This document shows positions 12,201-24,700 of a stretch of 64,000 nt of DNA, piece after piece. Where the stretch lies: assembly GCA_033980235.1 (NCBI GenBank), contig CM067072.1:23129047-23193046 (forward strand), read 5' to 3'. Both the position numbers and the translations under genes were made by a program. This DNA is from Diadema setosum. Taxonomy: Eukaryota; Echinodermata; Echinoidea; Diadematoida; Diadematidae. How positions within the stretch are numbered: the first letter of the stretch is position 1; each line of letters opens with the position of its first letter. The notes beneath the pieces are model-generated. The model was given only the letters and a program-made list of their open reading frames with translations. It made no database searches and had not been told where the DNA came from.

Positions 12201-15200
12201 CTCGCGGTGATGTGATTCCAACACCTAGTGCTGGTGATCGATAATTTTGATCGGTATCGCCCCGTTAATCTGACCGTCGGTGTTGGAGCTCGATTGTTAT
12301 TCGGGGGCTAGCACTAGCACTAGCACCGAACTTGAAATCACCCATTGTCATAAAGTTTACATCATAATATCTATTTAGCATCATAATTCTGTTTAATACT
12401 ATCATATATTCTAATTATAATAAAACATACTGCGTTTAATAAGTGCTTTCAATACAACACAAAATTCTTAACCGGATCATTGTTTGGCAGAAGAGCCTAG
12501 AAAGAGGAGAATTGAAGAGGGAAGCGACATATGGGGGTCGTAAGGAGGGCAAGAAGTGAAGAGTGGGGGACGGTAATGGGCTAGAAGTTGAAGTTGCACT
12601 AGTGGAGACGGTAGAGAAAGGAACAGAGGGAGTGGTAAGGAAGAATAGAGTGAGAATCAAGTAAGATGTTCGGACATCGTTAGAAGAAGAAAGATCAAAT
12701 AGAAGGGAAGAGGAAGAGGGAGGAGTTGAATGTTGGAAAATCATGGACATAGGAGAGAGAAGTGAAGATTCATGAAACCAAGAGAAGAACGAAGTCGGCG
12801 AACAATGTGGACTATGGAATGCGGAATCAATGGAGAAAGGACGAATAATCCCGCGAAGGAAAAGTAAGTCGAGGAGAGATGAGACTATGTTGAGAGAAGG
12901 GAGAGAGAGAGGGGGGGGGGGTGGGGTGAAGACAAAGAGAAGAAGAAGAAAAAGAAAAATGAAATTCAAGAAGAAAAGGAGAGGGACTTGGGTGGATCTT
13001 AGAAATAAATGCTGCAGGAGAGAGAAAAAATAGTGTATTATGGAGAGAAAAATTGATGACAGTTAAATCCTGAAAAGGTTCCTGTGGGAGAAATGCAAAA
13101 TGAGAGATCAAAATTAGGTTAAAGTGTAGTCCTGAGGTGACAAGGCAAGAGAAATAACCTGTGAAGAAAACTGTAAATTAATACAAGTGGTCCTGAAAAG
13201 GACCGTTGGGTTGTATGGAAGGAAGAAATAAAATGAAGAAGAAAAGAAGAGAAGAGAACAGAAAAGAAAAGATAAGTAGCGTAGAAACAGACAAAAGTGT
13301 AGGAGAGAGAGAGGAAAGAGAAATGAAATACTGAGTAAAAGGTGCTAGTGACGGTAGAGCAAGATGTCTAGTTATAAGAATAACTAGGAGAACCGAGGCA
13401 TTTATTTCTAAGATCCACCCAAGTCCTTCTCCTTTACTTCTTGAATTTCATTTTTCTTTTTCTTCTTCTTCTCTTTGTCTTCTCCCCACCCCCCCCCCCC
13501 TCTCTCTCTCTCTCCCTCTCTCTCCCTTCTCTCAACATAGTCTCATCTCTCCTCGACTTACTTTTCCTTCGCGGGATCATTCGCCCTTTCTCTATTGATT
13601 CCGCATTCCAGTCCACATTGTTCGCCGACTTCGTTCTTCTCTTGGTTTCATGAATCTTCACTTCTCTCTCCTATCTCCATGATTTTCCAACATTCAACTC
13701 CTCCCTCTTCCTCTTCCCTTCTATTTGATCTTTCTCCTTCTAACGATGTCCGAACATCTTACTTGATTCTCACTCTATTCTTCCTTACCACTCCCTCTGT
13801 TCCTTTCTCTACCGTCTCCACTAGTGCAACTTCAATTTCTAGCCCATTACCGTCCCCCACTCTTCACTTTTTGCCCTCCTTACAACCCCCATATGTCGCT
13901 TCCCTCTTCACTTCTCCTCTTTCTAGGCTGTTCTGCCAAACGACGATACGGTTAAGGACTACATACACATGGTGTCACCGCAAATCTTTCTCCCTCATTT
14001 ACTTCACCATGCAAACCTTCAAACAACACATAGCACAAAATTCATATATATCCAACCCGTACATATACTTACATTGATCTAAATAACCCACGAATTCTGG
14101 TGGTTCGTAAATCTTGTCAACATCATGGATCTGATATATTGAAGGTTCTCTCTAATCATCTAACGCAGTTCACACTTTGTAAAACCTTACAAAACAAAAT
14201 GACAGTTAATGATGAGGCATAAGTATTGTCCTTGAATGCATATGAATAAACATACTTATTAGAAAATGAATTGAATTGAGTATATTCTACTACTGAGAAT
14301 TGCAACAAATTTGTGTAGTTTTGTGAATCTATGGACCCTTTAAGTGTTTTCATTTTGTTTCAGTTAAAGTGAAATTAAGCGTGACATTCGTGACCCCCCC
14401 CCCCGTATTTGCACCTCTCAACACCCCTCTTTTTTGCGAGTAAATCCTTAGGGAAAGAATTTTTAGTGGTTCTTTCAGGAAAGAGCTCAACATCTTGTCA
14501 AACAATATTTCGTATGTTTATTGTAACTGCCCCTGCAACTTGGAACATGTCATGAAAGTAAAAATGCGACAGTTTACTTCTTTTACTTCTGAATATAAAT
14601 TATATACTTTTTTTAACATTAATTGATAAGGTTAAACAATGTTAAGTAACCAAAATTGGTGTTATTTTATTTTTGTTTGTAGGCCTACATTGTAATCTAA
14701 AAGAAATAAAAAATGATAAATCGAAATTCAAATTTAAATTTAAATTCAAATTGAAAATAGAACAGGAACATGTTCATAAATCATCGTTCAGGCGCTTGAC
14801 AACTGAAGGGCTTTCCTTTTACTGATGAATAGGACATTGCAAACATAGATTTACAGTCTAACGCACCAGTCGCGTGATATTTCTCACAAGTTACCTTATG
14901 GAGACCCTCAATGTGTCAATTTACTACCGTCGCAACGGAATACAATGCCTTCATTTAGTTCGACAGTTATATTATAGATGTATTTATAGAAATACAAGAT
15001 TAATGTATAACAAATAATATATATATATATATATGTGACCCTGCATCACAAAACGAACAAAAAGTCGCACACAGTGATTTTGCGTGAGGACTGAAAATAT
15101 TTGAAATGGTTAAACCTAGCCGATCTTGACTTTTTTATATTTTCTGAAAGAACAAGTCTTCTTCCACAATATGTTAAATTTTGGGATCATAGAACGGGCA

Positions 15201-15724
15201 GGAAAGTGTGTTTTTTAGCAGTTTAGCTCGAACATTTTTGGTAGAATACTGTGATTAGATGTGTCTTTAGAGTCCAATTTTCATTTCTGAGAAACCTTGT
15301 CCACACTCTTCACTTCCAACTCTGATAACTTTTGAAAGGATGACGCTACTGCTGCGAAAGTTGGCATTGATTATGGACAGAGCATGTTAACAAGGCATGC
15401 TTAATTTCAGTTAAATTTGATCAACCCTTCATTGTTGTTACTCCAGTGGTTTAATTCCTGTTTTTTTGTCCCATTCATCGCACAGGTAGCACGGCTTGGT
15501 AAAGATTACGCGCTTGAATACACACTGTACTTCAGAGCCTCTTTTCTCAGTTCACACTTTTCCTGAGTGTGTGTGGTTTTTTTTTCCAATATTCATATAG
15601 GTTAGGAGAATCCACTTGAATTGAGTTATACATCATTTTAAAGCTTAAAGTCTGCTCTTTTATAATCTGCCCTTAACTAAAAATCCATGTCTGGCGACTT
15701 TTTGTGTGTTTTGTGGTGCAGGGT

Positions 15725-15774
<50 letters not shown>

Positions 15775-18700
15775 TCACAAATATAATTATGCAAAACATA
15801 AAGAGAGAGAGGATGAGAAGAGGGAGAAACATGATGTAAACGTTTTGTGTCCCATATGAACGTCAGGCTTTGTTGTTTCTGCGAAAAATGTAAGCTGAAG
15901 GAAAAAAAGTAGAAACAATCGTGAATGTCATGATGCTACGCTATTGTTAAACTTTGTCGAAACAACAGGTCTTGCAACACCTTCGAAATATCAGCGAAAG
16001 CTCGGATGTGCTGCAGGTCTCTGTGTACAATTACACCCTGCAAGACTCTCAAGTGACCGTCACCTTCAGGGTTGATCTTCCACAATCAACGACACTCAAT
16101 TCAGAAAGCTTGGAGAACGCTTTCTACAACGAGTTGACGCAACTCCAAAACAATTACCTTTTGTTGCCTGACAATATCATTCTTCTAAATGGTATGATAT
16201 CACTTTCGTGTTTGGCTTTTGCACTTTTTATCTGTCTTTATCTTACGCCTGTATTGTAGCACAGTTTTAAGCGGTTTTCTTTAAGGAGCCCTTGTAATAT
16301 CATTGTATAAACCGAAAACTTCAAATATTCATGCAAATTACATCATCTTCAATATATGTTTACAGAAAATTAAACAAGGCAAACCAATTGATGTTGTTCG
16401 TTGGTTAGTGCCAACAGTTTTCCAAACTTTGTCAGCAGAGGGACTTTTCCAGTTCATTACATGGAATGACACAAGGGTTACAGAGAACATTAAAAAAATG
16501 AAAATAAAAATCGTATGCTATACTCACTCTGCTTTTTCGGTTTTATTTGTCTCTTTGTTTATTTTTGTCGCGCAGACGTAGATGAATGCGCAGAATCTGA
16601 GGAGATATGTAGCAACGGCGAGTGCCACAACACTGACGGGAGTTATTACTGCACTTGCCTACCAGGCTATACGGGGAATGGAGACATATGCTCAGGTCAG
16701 TATTTTGCTGACACTCCGCCAACGAAGAGAGTACTCTGTAATAAAACATCATAATTATGATAATTTAATTTTAGAACATAAAATGGATATTAGTCAAGCG
16801 CTGTATCCACTTTATAGGTGTGCCAAGCAGTAATGTGTTTATAGTGCGTGGTCAAATTATAAAAAACAAACCAGCAATCAAAGACGTTCGTTATACTCAT
16901 ATGATGACTATAGCAAATATGATTTGAAATTTTATTTGGACGTGTCCATAGATAGCCTTACGTGTGTAGATAGTCATTTTGAAAAAAAAAAAAACATGGT
17001 CCACCGTGTTGTGCAAATGATTGGTTCCTAATTTGTATATACCTTTGGAACGATTTGCTATCAATGTTTCAAGAATCAAAAGGCTTTAGGATGACAATCC
17101 TCTTTAATAAGATTGATACTTCTTTTAGAGAAGAACAACGAATGAAATGAAAGACAAATAGCAATAATCTGATTGATAGACGAAGTTCATTAACAGGTCA
17201 ATCATATTTCAATTCAGTTCAATTCTATTCACATTTATTTTGGATTAATAAAGATAAATTATTACAAGATTTCTTTTGGGTAACATCTATAAGAATTACT
17301 AGTTAGTAATAGCTTGTTGGGTAAGGTGCACCCTATAGCAATTGTACATAGATAATAGATAGATAGATGGAACATAGATAATAGTATAATATAGAACATA
17401 AATGCTACAAAAATGAATACATACATGCATACATACATACGTGCAAAATACATTCACAGATACAACAATATTGGATATTAGATGAGTGAGGAATCAAATA
17501 AAGTATAATGTTGGTTGAAACGTACGGTGATTCAAAAGATGTGAAATATCTGATAGGATGAGTTAAACAGAGCCCAGGAAAACAATAAAAAACATTAAAT
17601 TATTCAATCAACGTTAAGAATTAAGCGTCAATGGTATAATTCCTTTAATCTTTGTACAAATAACCAATACTAATATTGCTCAACGCTAACATCAAATGAT
17701 AACCATTAAACTGAACATTTGAATAGTAACAGAAAAGAACAATAATTGTAGCATGAAAAATACTTAACGTATATAAACTCCTCATGAAGTTCTGCAATTT
17801 AAGTTTGAGGGGTAGTATGTCTCTTGTTCCTCATCATCATATGTGAATGTCAAATCATTAGCTTGATTATTCTTCTTTACAATGACGTGCCACTTGTGAT
17901 GCTTATGCAATCATGGAATGCACAGTCTCAGTGAATATGCAGCAAGGTCAAAAATGAAATGTTGCAAAATTTGTTGTTTTCAATAGTAAATTCTTCCAAA
18001 CTTCAGTGACAAAATAGTGAAGACGCAGACCATCTTTTCTTTAGCTATCTCCTCTCCATTTATTGAGAAATGGTTACGTCTCATTAGGTCAGTAGCGGCT
18101 AGATGACCCAAGCACAGCAACTATATGGCCTGACACCACCTCCTCCTCATGCTCTTCACCAGCCTTGTCACACGAAGTTGTGGCATGGCGTTTCACTCTT
18201 TAACGAGGATCAGCCGCACGTCTACCAATGTCGTGCGATCAGTCACTCTCTGCTTGACAGACCGGCCGAGCTGATCCCACCAGTGTTCGATGGGATTTAG
18301 GTCAGGGCTGGTCGCCGGCCATTCCATACTCTCAGTGCCTTAATCCCGCAGGTACTCGTTGATGATCCTTGCTCTATGCGGACGAGCGTTGTCATCTGGG
18401 AAGACGGCATTCGGTCCAAGGTTACGGCGCAAATATGAAAGTGCCACTGGCTGAAGGACTTCATCTCTGTATCGCTGGGCCGTCATTCTGCCGTCGATGA
18501 CGATAAGCGGCGTTTTGCCCACTGCTGAGATGCTCCCCAACACCATCACACTTCCCCCTCCAAACGCTGTCACTTAGTCGACGTAACAATCTGCAAATCG
18601 TTCGCCAGGACGCCACCAGATCCTGATCCTACCGTCCAGCTTCGTGAAACAGAATCTCGACTCATCGGAAAAGAAAACAGATTGCCACATCTCCTGGTTC

Positions 18701-21700
18701 CATTGCAAGTGTTCACAACACCAGCGCATAAGGGCATGATGGTGGAAGGCAGTCATCGCCAGTTTTCTTGCAGCTTTTCGAGCACGAGGGTTGGTTGCGT
18801 GGAGCCGGTTCCTGATTGTCTGATCAGACAATCTTTTGCCATAATCGCCTTGCGAATCTGTCTCGGAGATTTCTCGCTGATAGCCTTCGGTTCCCCGTCG
18901 GACAGGGGAGGGCCAAAGCGATGGCTGCGATCAATGTCCGCTGTCTGGATATCAATTTCGAGTTCCTTTTTACAAAAGTTCGTGATTAGGGCATCGGTGT
19001 CTTCGGTGTCTTCGGTGTCCTTTATCCTCTACTCCGGAGAATGCCAAACAGTTTCTCCTGGTGTACTGTTCCGCGTCGTCCATGGCGGCGCTCAGTTCTC
19101 TCACTTTACCTTTAACCCTAACTAGGCCGGGGGGGGGGGGGGGCCTCGGAGCCCCCCCCCCCCCCCTCGACGTTTCGCGCGATGTATTGCTATCGCGAGA
19201 AGCTATCGCCGCGACGTTTCATGACTTTTTTCTTTCGAGTCTCCCGCATCTTTTGACACCAAATTTGCGATGCCCGGGTGTGCGGTTCCGAAGTTGCGCA
19301 TAAATATGCACGTGCATGTCAGACCAAAAATTGCTCAAAAACGTGAATTTGTGTACAATTTCAATGCAAACTGTGTTTACAGGCAAATTTCATAAAAGCA
19401 TGATTATTTGGGGGTTTTATTGATTAAAATCAATTAATAACGCATTTTCTTGTTTGGAACAATGTCACGGACAAATTTCATCGAAAAAACAATGAAAAAC
19501 ATAAAGTCTAAAAAACAAAGAAATTCAAAAGAAATTCAAAAAACAATAAAATACTTAGGAATTTTTTCTGATTGCACAATTTTTTTCTCTTACATTTGCT
19601 ATGGACACTAAAAAGAACACACAAAAAATGTGCCTGTTCTGAGCTTTATTTAGTGATTTATACCAAATTGTCTGATTTCATGCATTATTATGCATAAATT
19701 AGCATAATTTAGTGTAAATGTTAATTTTTGAAAAAATTAACTTCATGGTACTTTAGATTACATCATAGGCAATGCGTGGGCCAATTTTCGTCGCGATCGA
19801 GCTGTCGACGGCCGAGATCCGGAGGGGGGGGGGGGGGGCCTGGGAGCCCCTCCCCCCCCCCCCCCCCCCCCCCCCCCCGGCTCTATCATCTACCTGAATG
19901 GCCCGGCCTAGTTAGGGTTAAGTGAGGAGATCTTGTCGTCTCGAGACTTGATCTCGAATTCGAGTGATTTCTTGACTTCGACACAAGGAGTCTCATGGAC
20001 ATCGTGGAGAACTTGGTCTTTGCAACTGATTGACAAATTGCCCTACATCGACGTAAATAAGCACTGAATTGATCAGTGTTTTAGTAGTAGCCATGAAAAA
20101 AAAAATGGGCGTACATACTCGAGCTTTTTTATCATGGCTACTACTAAAACACTCATCAATTCAGTGCTTATTGACGTCGATGTAGAGCAATTTGTCAATC
20201 AGTTGCAAAGAAAACATATCGACGGAAGAATTTCATGAATTTTAAAAATTTGGTCTTGATGGAGTGAACCAGTTTTGCGATATGAAAGTCGAGTCAGAAG
20301 GTTTTCGATGACGGATTGGATTTCTGATGACAAGTTCATATCTTCAGTGTCACATTCGTCGTTTAAGATCTTCGCGGTAGTTACAGGGTCATGCTTGCGA
20401 TCGCTTATCGGGGGTCCGTCGGCCTTGGGCTTCCCACGACTCCGTAGGCGACGGTCCCCACCCTACATTTTCTGTTAGATCCGCTTTGCTATTGAAAATG
20501 TATATGGTTGGAAAAGCACCAAAAGCACACGTTCATTTTTGACCGTACATATCTCACAAAAGGATAAAAAAATGTTTTCACATGTGAAATCACAAGATGA
20601 ATTAGGAAAGAACGCGAGCATATTATCAAATGTTAGATCAAAGCGAGGACATTTCTTTGTAAATGAAATATTTAAGCGAAGTTGAGGCTACCGTTAGTGA
20701 TATATGTTATTTACAAAACAGAGTACTTAATTATGCGCCAAGTCCAAATGTGCTCAAGACGCAGTGGGAAAGAAGGAATCATGAAATGCGAAATTCCTTA
20801 CAAGCACAAGTACATGAAAGTAGAACAAGAATGGAATAATGACAATGAGAAATAAGAAATCACATGATGTACACATAGATAGAATACTGGAAAGTACCTT
20901 TAAAAAATGTGTCAAAAAATGTGTGCCTTCATTGTTCATGGTATTTCTTTGAACGAAAAGATCAATTTTGATACCTCGAGGTGAATATCCATTGGTAGCC
21001 ATTTTGTTTTAACCTTCCAGATATCAACGAATGCTTTAATGATGCCAACAACTGTACACAAGTGTGCATAAATGAGGAACCAGGGTTTACTTGCGCATGC
21101 TTCGAAGGTTACAACCTGGAGGAAGACGGCTCTCAATGCTCAGGTAAGATTTTCGTATGTTAACCACTCCGGCTAGGGGGGGGGGGACACTACAGTTAGT
21201 TAGAATATTACTTGTGATTGGCTAATTTGGCAGCACGTGGCATGTATTACAACTTTATTGCAACTCACTGTTCGATATTTGCATGAAGATTCAATCATTT
21301 ATACCATTGTTTACACACCAAATATTGTGTCTGTTTCCTTTCATTCCACAGTTAATTCAGTCCAGGTATTTAATCAGCCCAATCTTGGACGTCAAATGGA
21401 AATGAACATTATTATATCTATTTATGCATTTGTTGTGTATGCTATGTAATACATCGCATTTGAGAGCTTTACTTAAGTCAAGGTTACACCAGAACCGAAT
21501 TCTCCCGAACAAATTTGGACCAATTCTTCCCGAATATGGCCTGATTCGGATGGATTCGGTGGATTCGGAACCTATTCGTCTCTGATTAGGGAGTTCCAGA
21601 AGCAGAGACGAATAGGTCCCGAATCAGAGCAGAATCGCCAAGAATTGACCCAAATCAATTTTGGCCATCCCGAATAAAGCCGAATGCCAATCCGAATAGT

Positions 21701-24700
21701 GATCAGAATCGAGACGTATGTGGCCAGAATCCAGCCAAATGTGGCCCACATGCCCCGATTACAGCCGAATAGAGCCGAATAACGACCCGAATGTCGACCC
21801 GAATCTGGACGAATATTATATGATGGCCAAATGCGCAGAATACGCCAACGAACACGCCCAAGAATTGTCCGCATTTGCCTATTTGGGTTTATTCTGGCCA
21901 CTCATTCGACCTATTCGGCTGCTATTCTGCCGTATTCTAGCCTATTCGGCTCAATCGCCTGTATTCTGCTCCGTATTCGGGTAATGATTCGGATGGATTC
22001 GGGGAGGTATTTGGAGACATTCTTGGCAGATTCGGCTCTATTCGTGATACTCGGGTCTATTTGGCTAGATGATTCGGGCTGTTACTCCCCTAATGATACG
22101 AATAACCCCGAATCAGCCCAGAATGCCCCGAATGCTTCCCCGAATCCAACCGAATTCCATCCGAATACATCCCGAATGTGCCCCGAATGAAGTTTGTCGG
22201 GGCTACATTTGGGAGTATTTTTGAGGGTATTCGGCTGGTTTTGAACATTTCAAAACGAGCCGAATCACTCCACGAATGTTCCAGTTCCCCGTCATTCGTA
22301 CCTCATTTTCATAGCATACGGCGGTATCATCTGTTCTGACGTAGTGAAAATTTGTGTGTAGGTAAGGATGTACTGTACTTAGTGCGACCGTCTGCATTTC
22401 TCCGAGTATGTGGTTACAACACACTGCACAGGTGATAAAGGGATGGTACAGTTTCGGTTGAAATGGGGCCTAGGTTTCCAACGATTTTTGATGATTGGCT
22501 TTGAAATGGTTGAGATATCCAACACAAAGCAATCCTGTAAAAGGTGAGATCCAACTTTTAGTAGGATAGCTCTATTTTGCTTCGTTTTGGATATCTCAGC
22601 CATTTCACATTTTCATCAGATAATTTCTGAATTCCTCTTAGAATTGTATGCTCTTTAACATTTCAAAACGTGGTTCCTGAGTATCTTGCAAAAAGTTAAA
22701 AGCTTAATCCTCACCTCAACCAATAATATACCATCCCTTGATAATATAAGCAGACGTAATGTTCATAATCTGGTTCCCCCCTTTCTAATGTCGAAGTTGT
22801 TCTGAAGTTCGATCGAAAGAGAGAGAGAGAAAGAGAATGAAGGATAAATATCATTTCATTGGTGTTCTACGTTCTCCAAAAGTAAGTCATATTTAGCGAG
22901 ATATTTCAACTACTTGTCGAATATTGTTAGGTAAGTTTATCCTTGAGTCAGTTAAAAATATTAGGATTTACATTTTTTTGTGATTAAAAACAAATATTAA
23001 CTGACCGGAAATGAATTGAACTGAATTCACTAGTTCGTAATGGAATCTGAGAGAGGGGAGCTACGTTAAAGGCAGACGTGATTTTTTTCTTTTCTTCCCT
23101 TGAGATATGATTGCGTATTTCAACCAGGAGTCGAATGCTTTTTTTAGCGAAACTAAGTAAGGAATAACGTTTAACAGAAATAACTCATGGTGTTTTAAAT
23201 TTGTTGTCAATCTGTGCAGATATCAACGAGTGCATGGATGATCATGGATGTCAACATTCATGTTCTAACACGAATGGGAGCTACTCCTGTCTGTGTGACC
23301 CCGGATATCAACTCAACGATGATATGAGGAACTGTAGCGGTGTGTATAAAACAAAACTCCGTGAAAACGCTGAATTCTCAAGTATAGGCCCACTTCATTG
23401 CCGCTTCTCTTATTTTACATTGTATCAGTCTAGCTGATAGTTCTGATTTTAAAATTAGTATTGCTATTGTAGGCCATTTGAAATTATCTATTGTAGTTTT
23501 ATCTTTAGAAGAAAATAGATCAATATAAGTCACTCTACCATACTCATTCAATGATTAAACGGAAAAGGATGTAGTAATGCATGTGATGAGTCATAACTTT
23601 CAGAGAATCATCTTTCCAGTCTCTTTTTTTTTTTTCGTCTTTCACTACAGACGTTAACGAATGCGAAGTCGGTCACGAATGCGAACAGATCTGTAATAAC
23701 ACAGATGGCAGCTACGAGTGTAGCTGTCGAGATGGCTTTTTCCTTGACTTCGACAACAGGACGTGTGTCGGTATGCATCCGAAGTCAATTTTGTTACACT
23801 GCCCCTTACATAGTCGTTAGGTTTATCTTTATAGTTGAAGGGAAAAAATAGGACCTGTTTGTAGTCGATTTTTTCACAAACTTTTGATAGGTGATGTCGA
23901 CGTTGGAAGTGCTTTTCAATGATCTTCTTTTAAGGAAAGAGGAATAGTAAAGCTTGTGACGAGGCTTAACTTTGATATGTAATGCTTAGTAGGAGAATAG
24001 GTTGTGATGACAAAATTAATTATCAGCACGTAATCAGTATTGGATGTTCAAGCTCGAAACTCTTGATTTTATCATTCTATTGCCATGCTAATATATTTTC
24101 ATTGCTGGTTTTCTTTCATACACTGAGTAGAAGTGAAGCAACAAAATGAGAAGCAATCTTGAGAACAACTTGCTGATGTTGATCTACTCATTGTACTTTT
24201 GGCCTTTTTTTATATGGGGGCTTTTAGCGACATTTTATCTTGCTACATCTCGACGCAAAAATCGTACCTGTTTATGTCCGTAAAATTACTCTGTTTTATC
24301 GTATTGCCCTTTATTGTTGATGTTCTTTAACGTACTTTCGGAGAACAAAATTGCAAAAGATGAAGATAATCCACTGACCAATTAATTTTGCGCCAGCATG
24401 TATTAGAAGAACCCAATTTGATATCTTCGTTTTGGGCATTAATTTGGTTAAAAAAAAATCAATCCACATTTGGTAACCGTTAAAGGATTTGGACGATCGA
24501 AGAAACATGTTTACATACATGTTGTGTCTATGTATCTGTGACACCTTTGGTTTTGACGATGGCGGATGACTATATTATGCTCAGTCATAACTTTCAGACA
24601 AGTATCTTCCATATTTTGTGTTTTCCTTTTTCACTACAGATGTCAACGAATGCGAAGTCAGTCACGACTGCGAACAGATCTGTAATAACACATATGGTAG

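Larger units (their letters stand above)
10898..15968. other. Intron 9 (5.1 kb), mostly transposon-derived
   Basis: It contains the MITE at 11634-12344, the large inverted repeat at 12467-13956 and TIR element copy B at 15034-15728, with (TA)n at 15729-15771. The segments 10898-11633 and 13957-15033 show nothing further except a C13 run near 14395. Confidence 0.7.
18845..20475 (-). pseudogene. LINE ORF1 relic (Transposase_22 / L1-ORF1-like), broken by two MITEs
   Basis: On the minus strand I read, in order, an N-terminal basic region ([20 protein letters not shown]), a middle segment ([20 protein letters not shown]), a coiled-coil-like stretch ([18 protein letters not shown]), [19 protein letters not shown] and then [11 protein letters not shown]. 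EQYxRRNxL and DIDRSHRxGPP are hallmarks of L1-type ORF1 proteins. The reading frame resumes on either side of insertions at 20018-20210 and 19116-19917 and ends abruptly against the Tc1 relic near 18840. A frameshift lies near 19010. Confidence 0.75.

Noticed and set aside
12436..12969. 177-codon frame on the minus strand in the inverted repeat, and its twin at 13595-14077 on the plus strand
   Set aside because: Both come from the two pyrimidine-rich arms of the same inverted repeat, have Ser/Pro/Phe low complexity and match no family I know.
21718..22190. Overlapping frames of about 90-120 codons on both strands in the CCGAAT block
   Set aside because: They are driven by the repeated hexamer, with no domain character. 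The hexamer density itself is reported as a finding instead.
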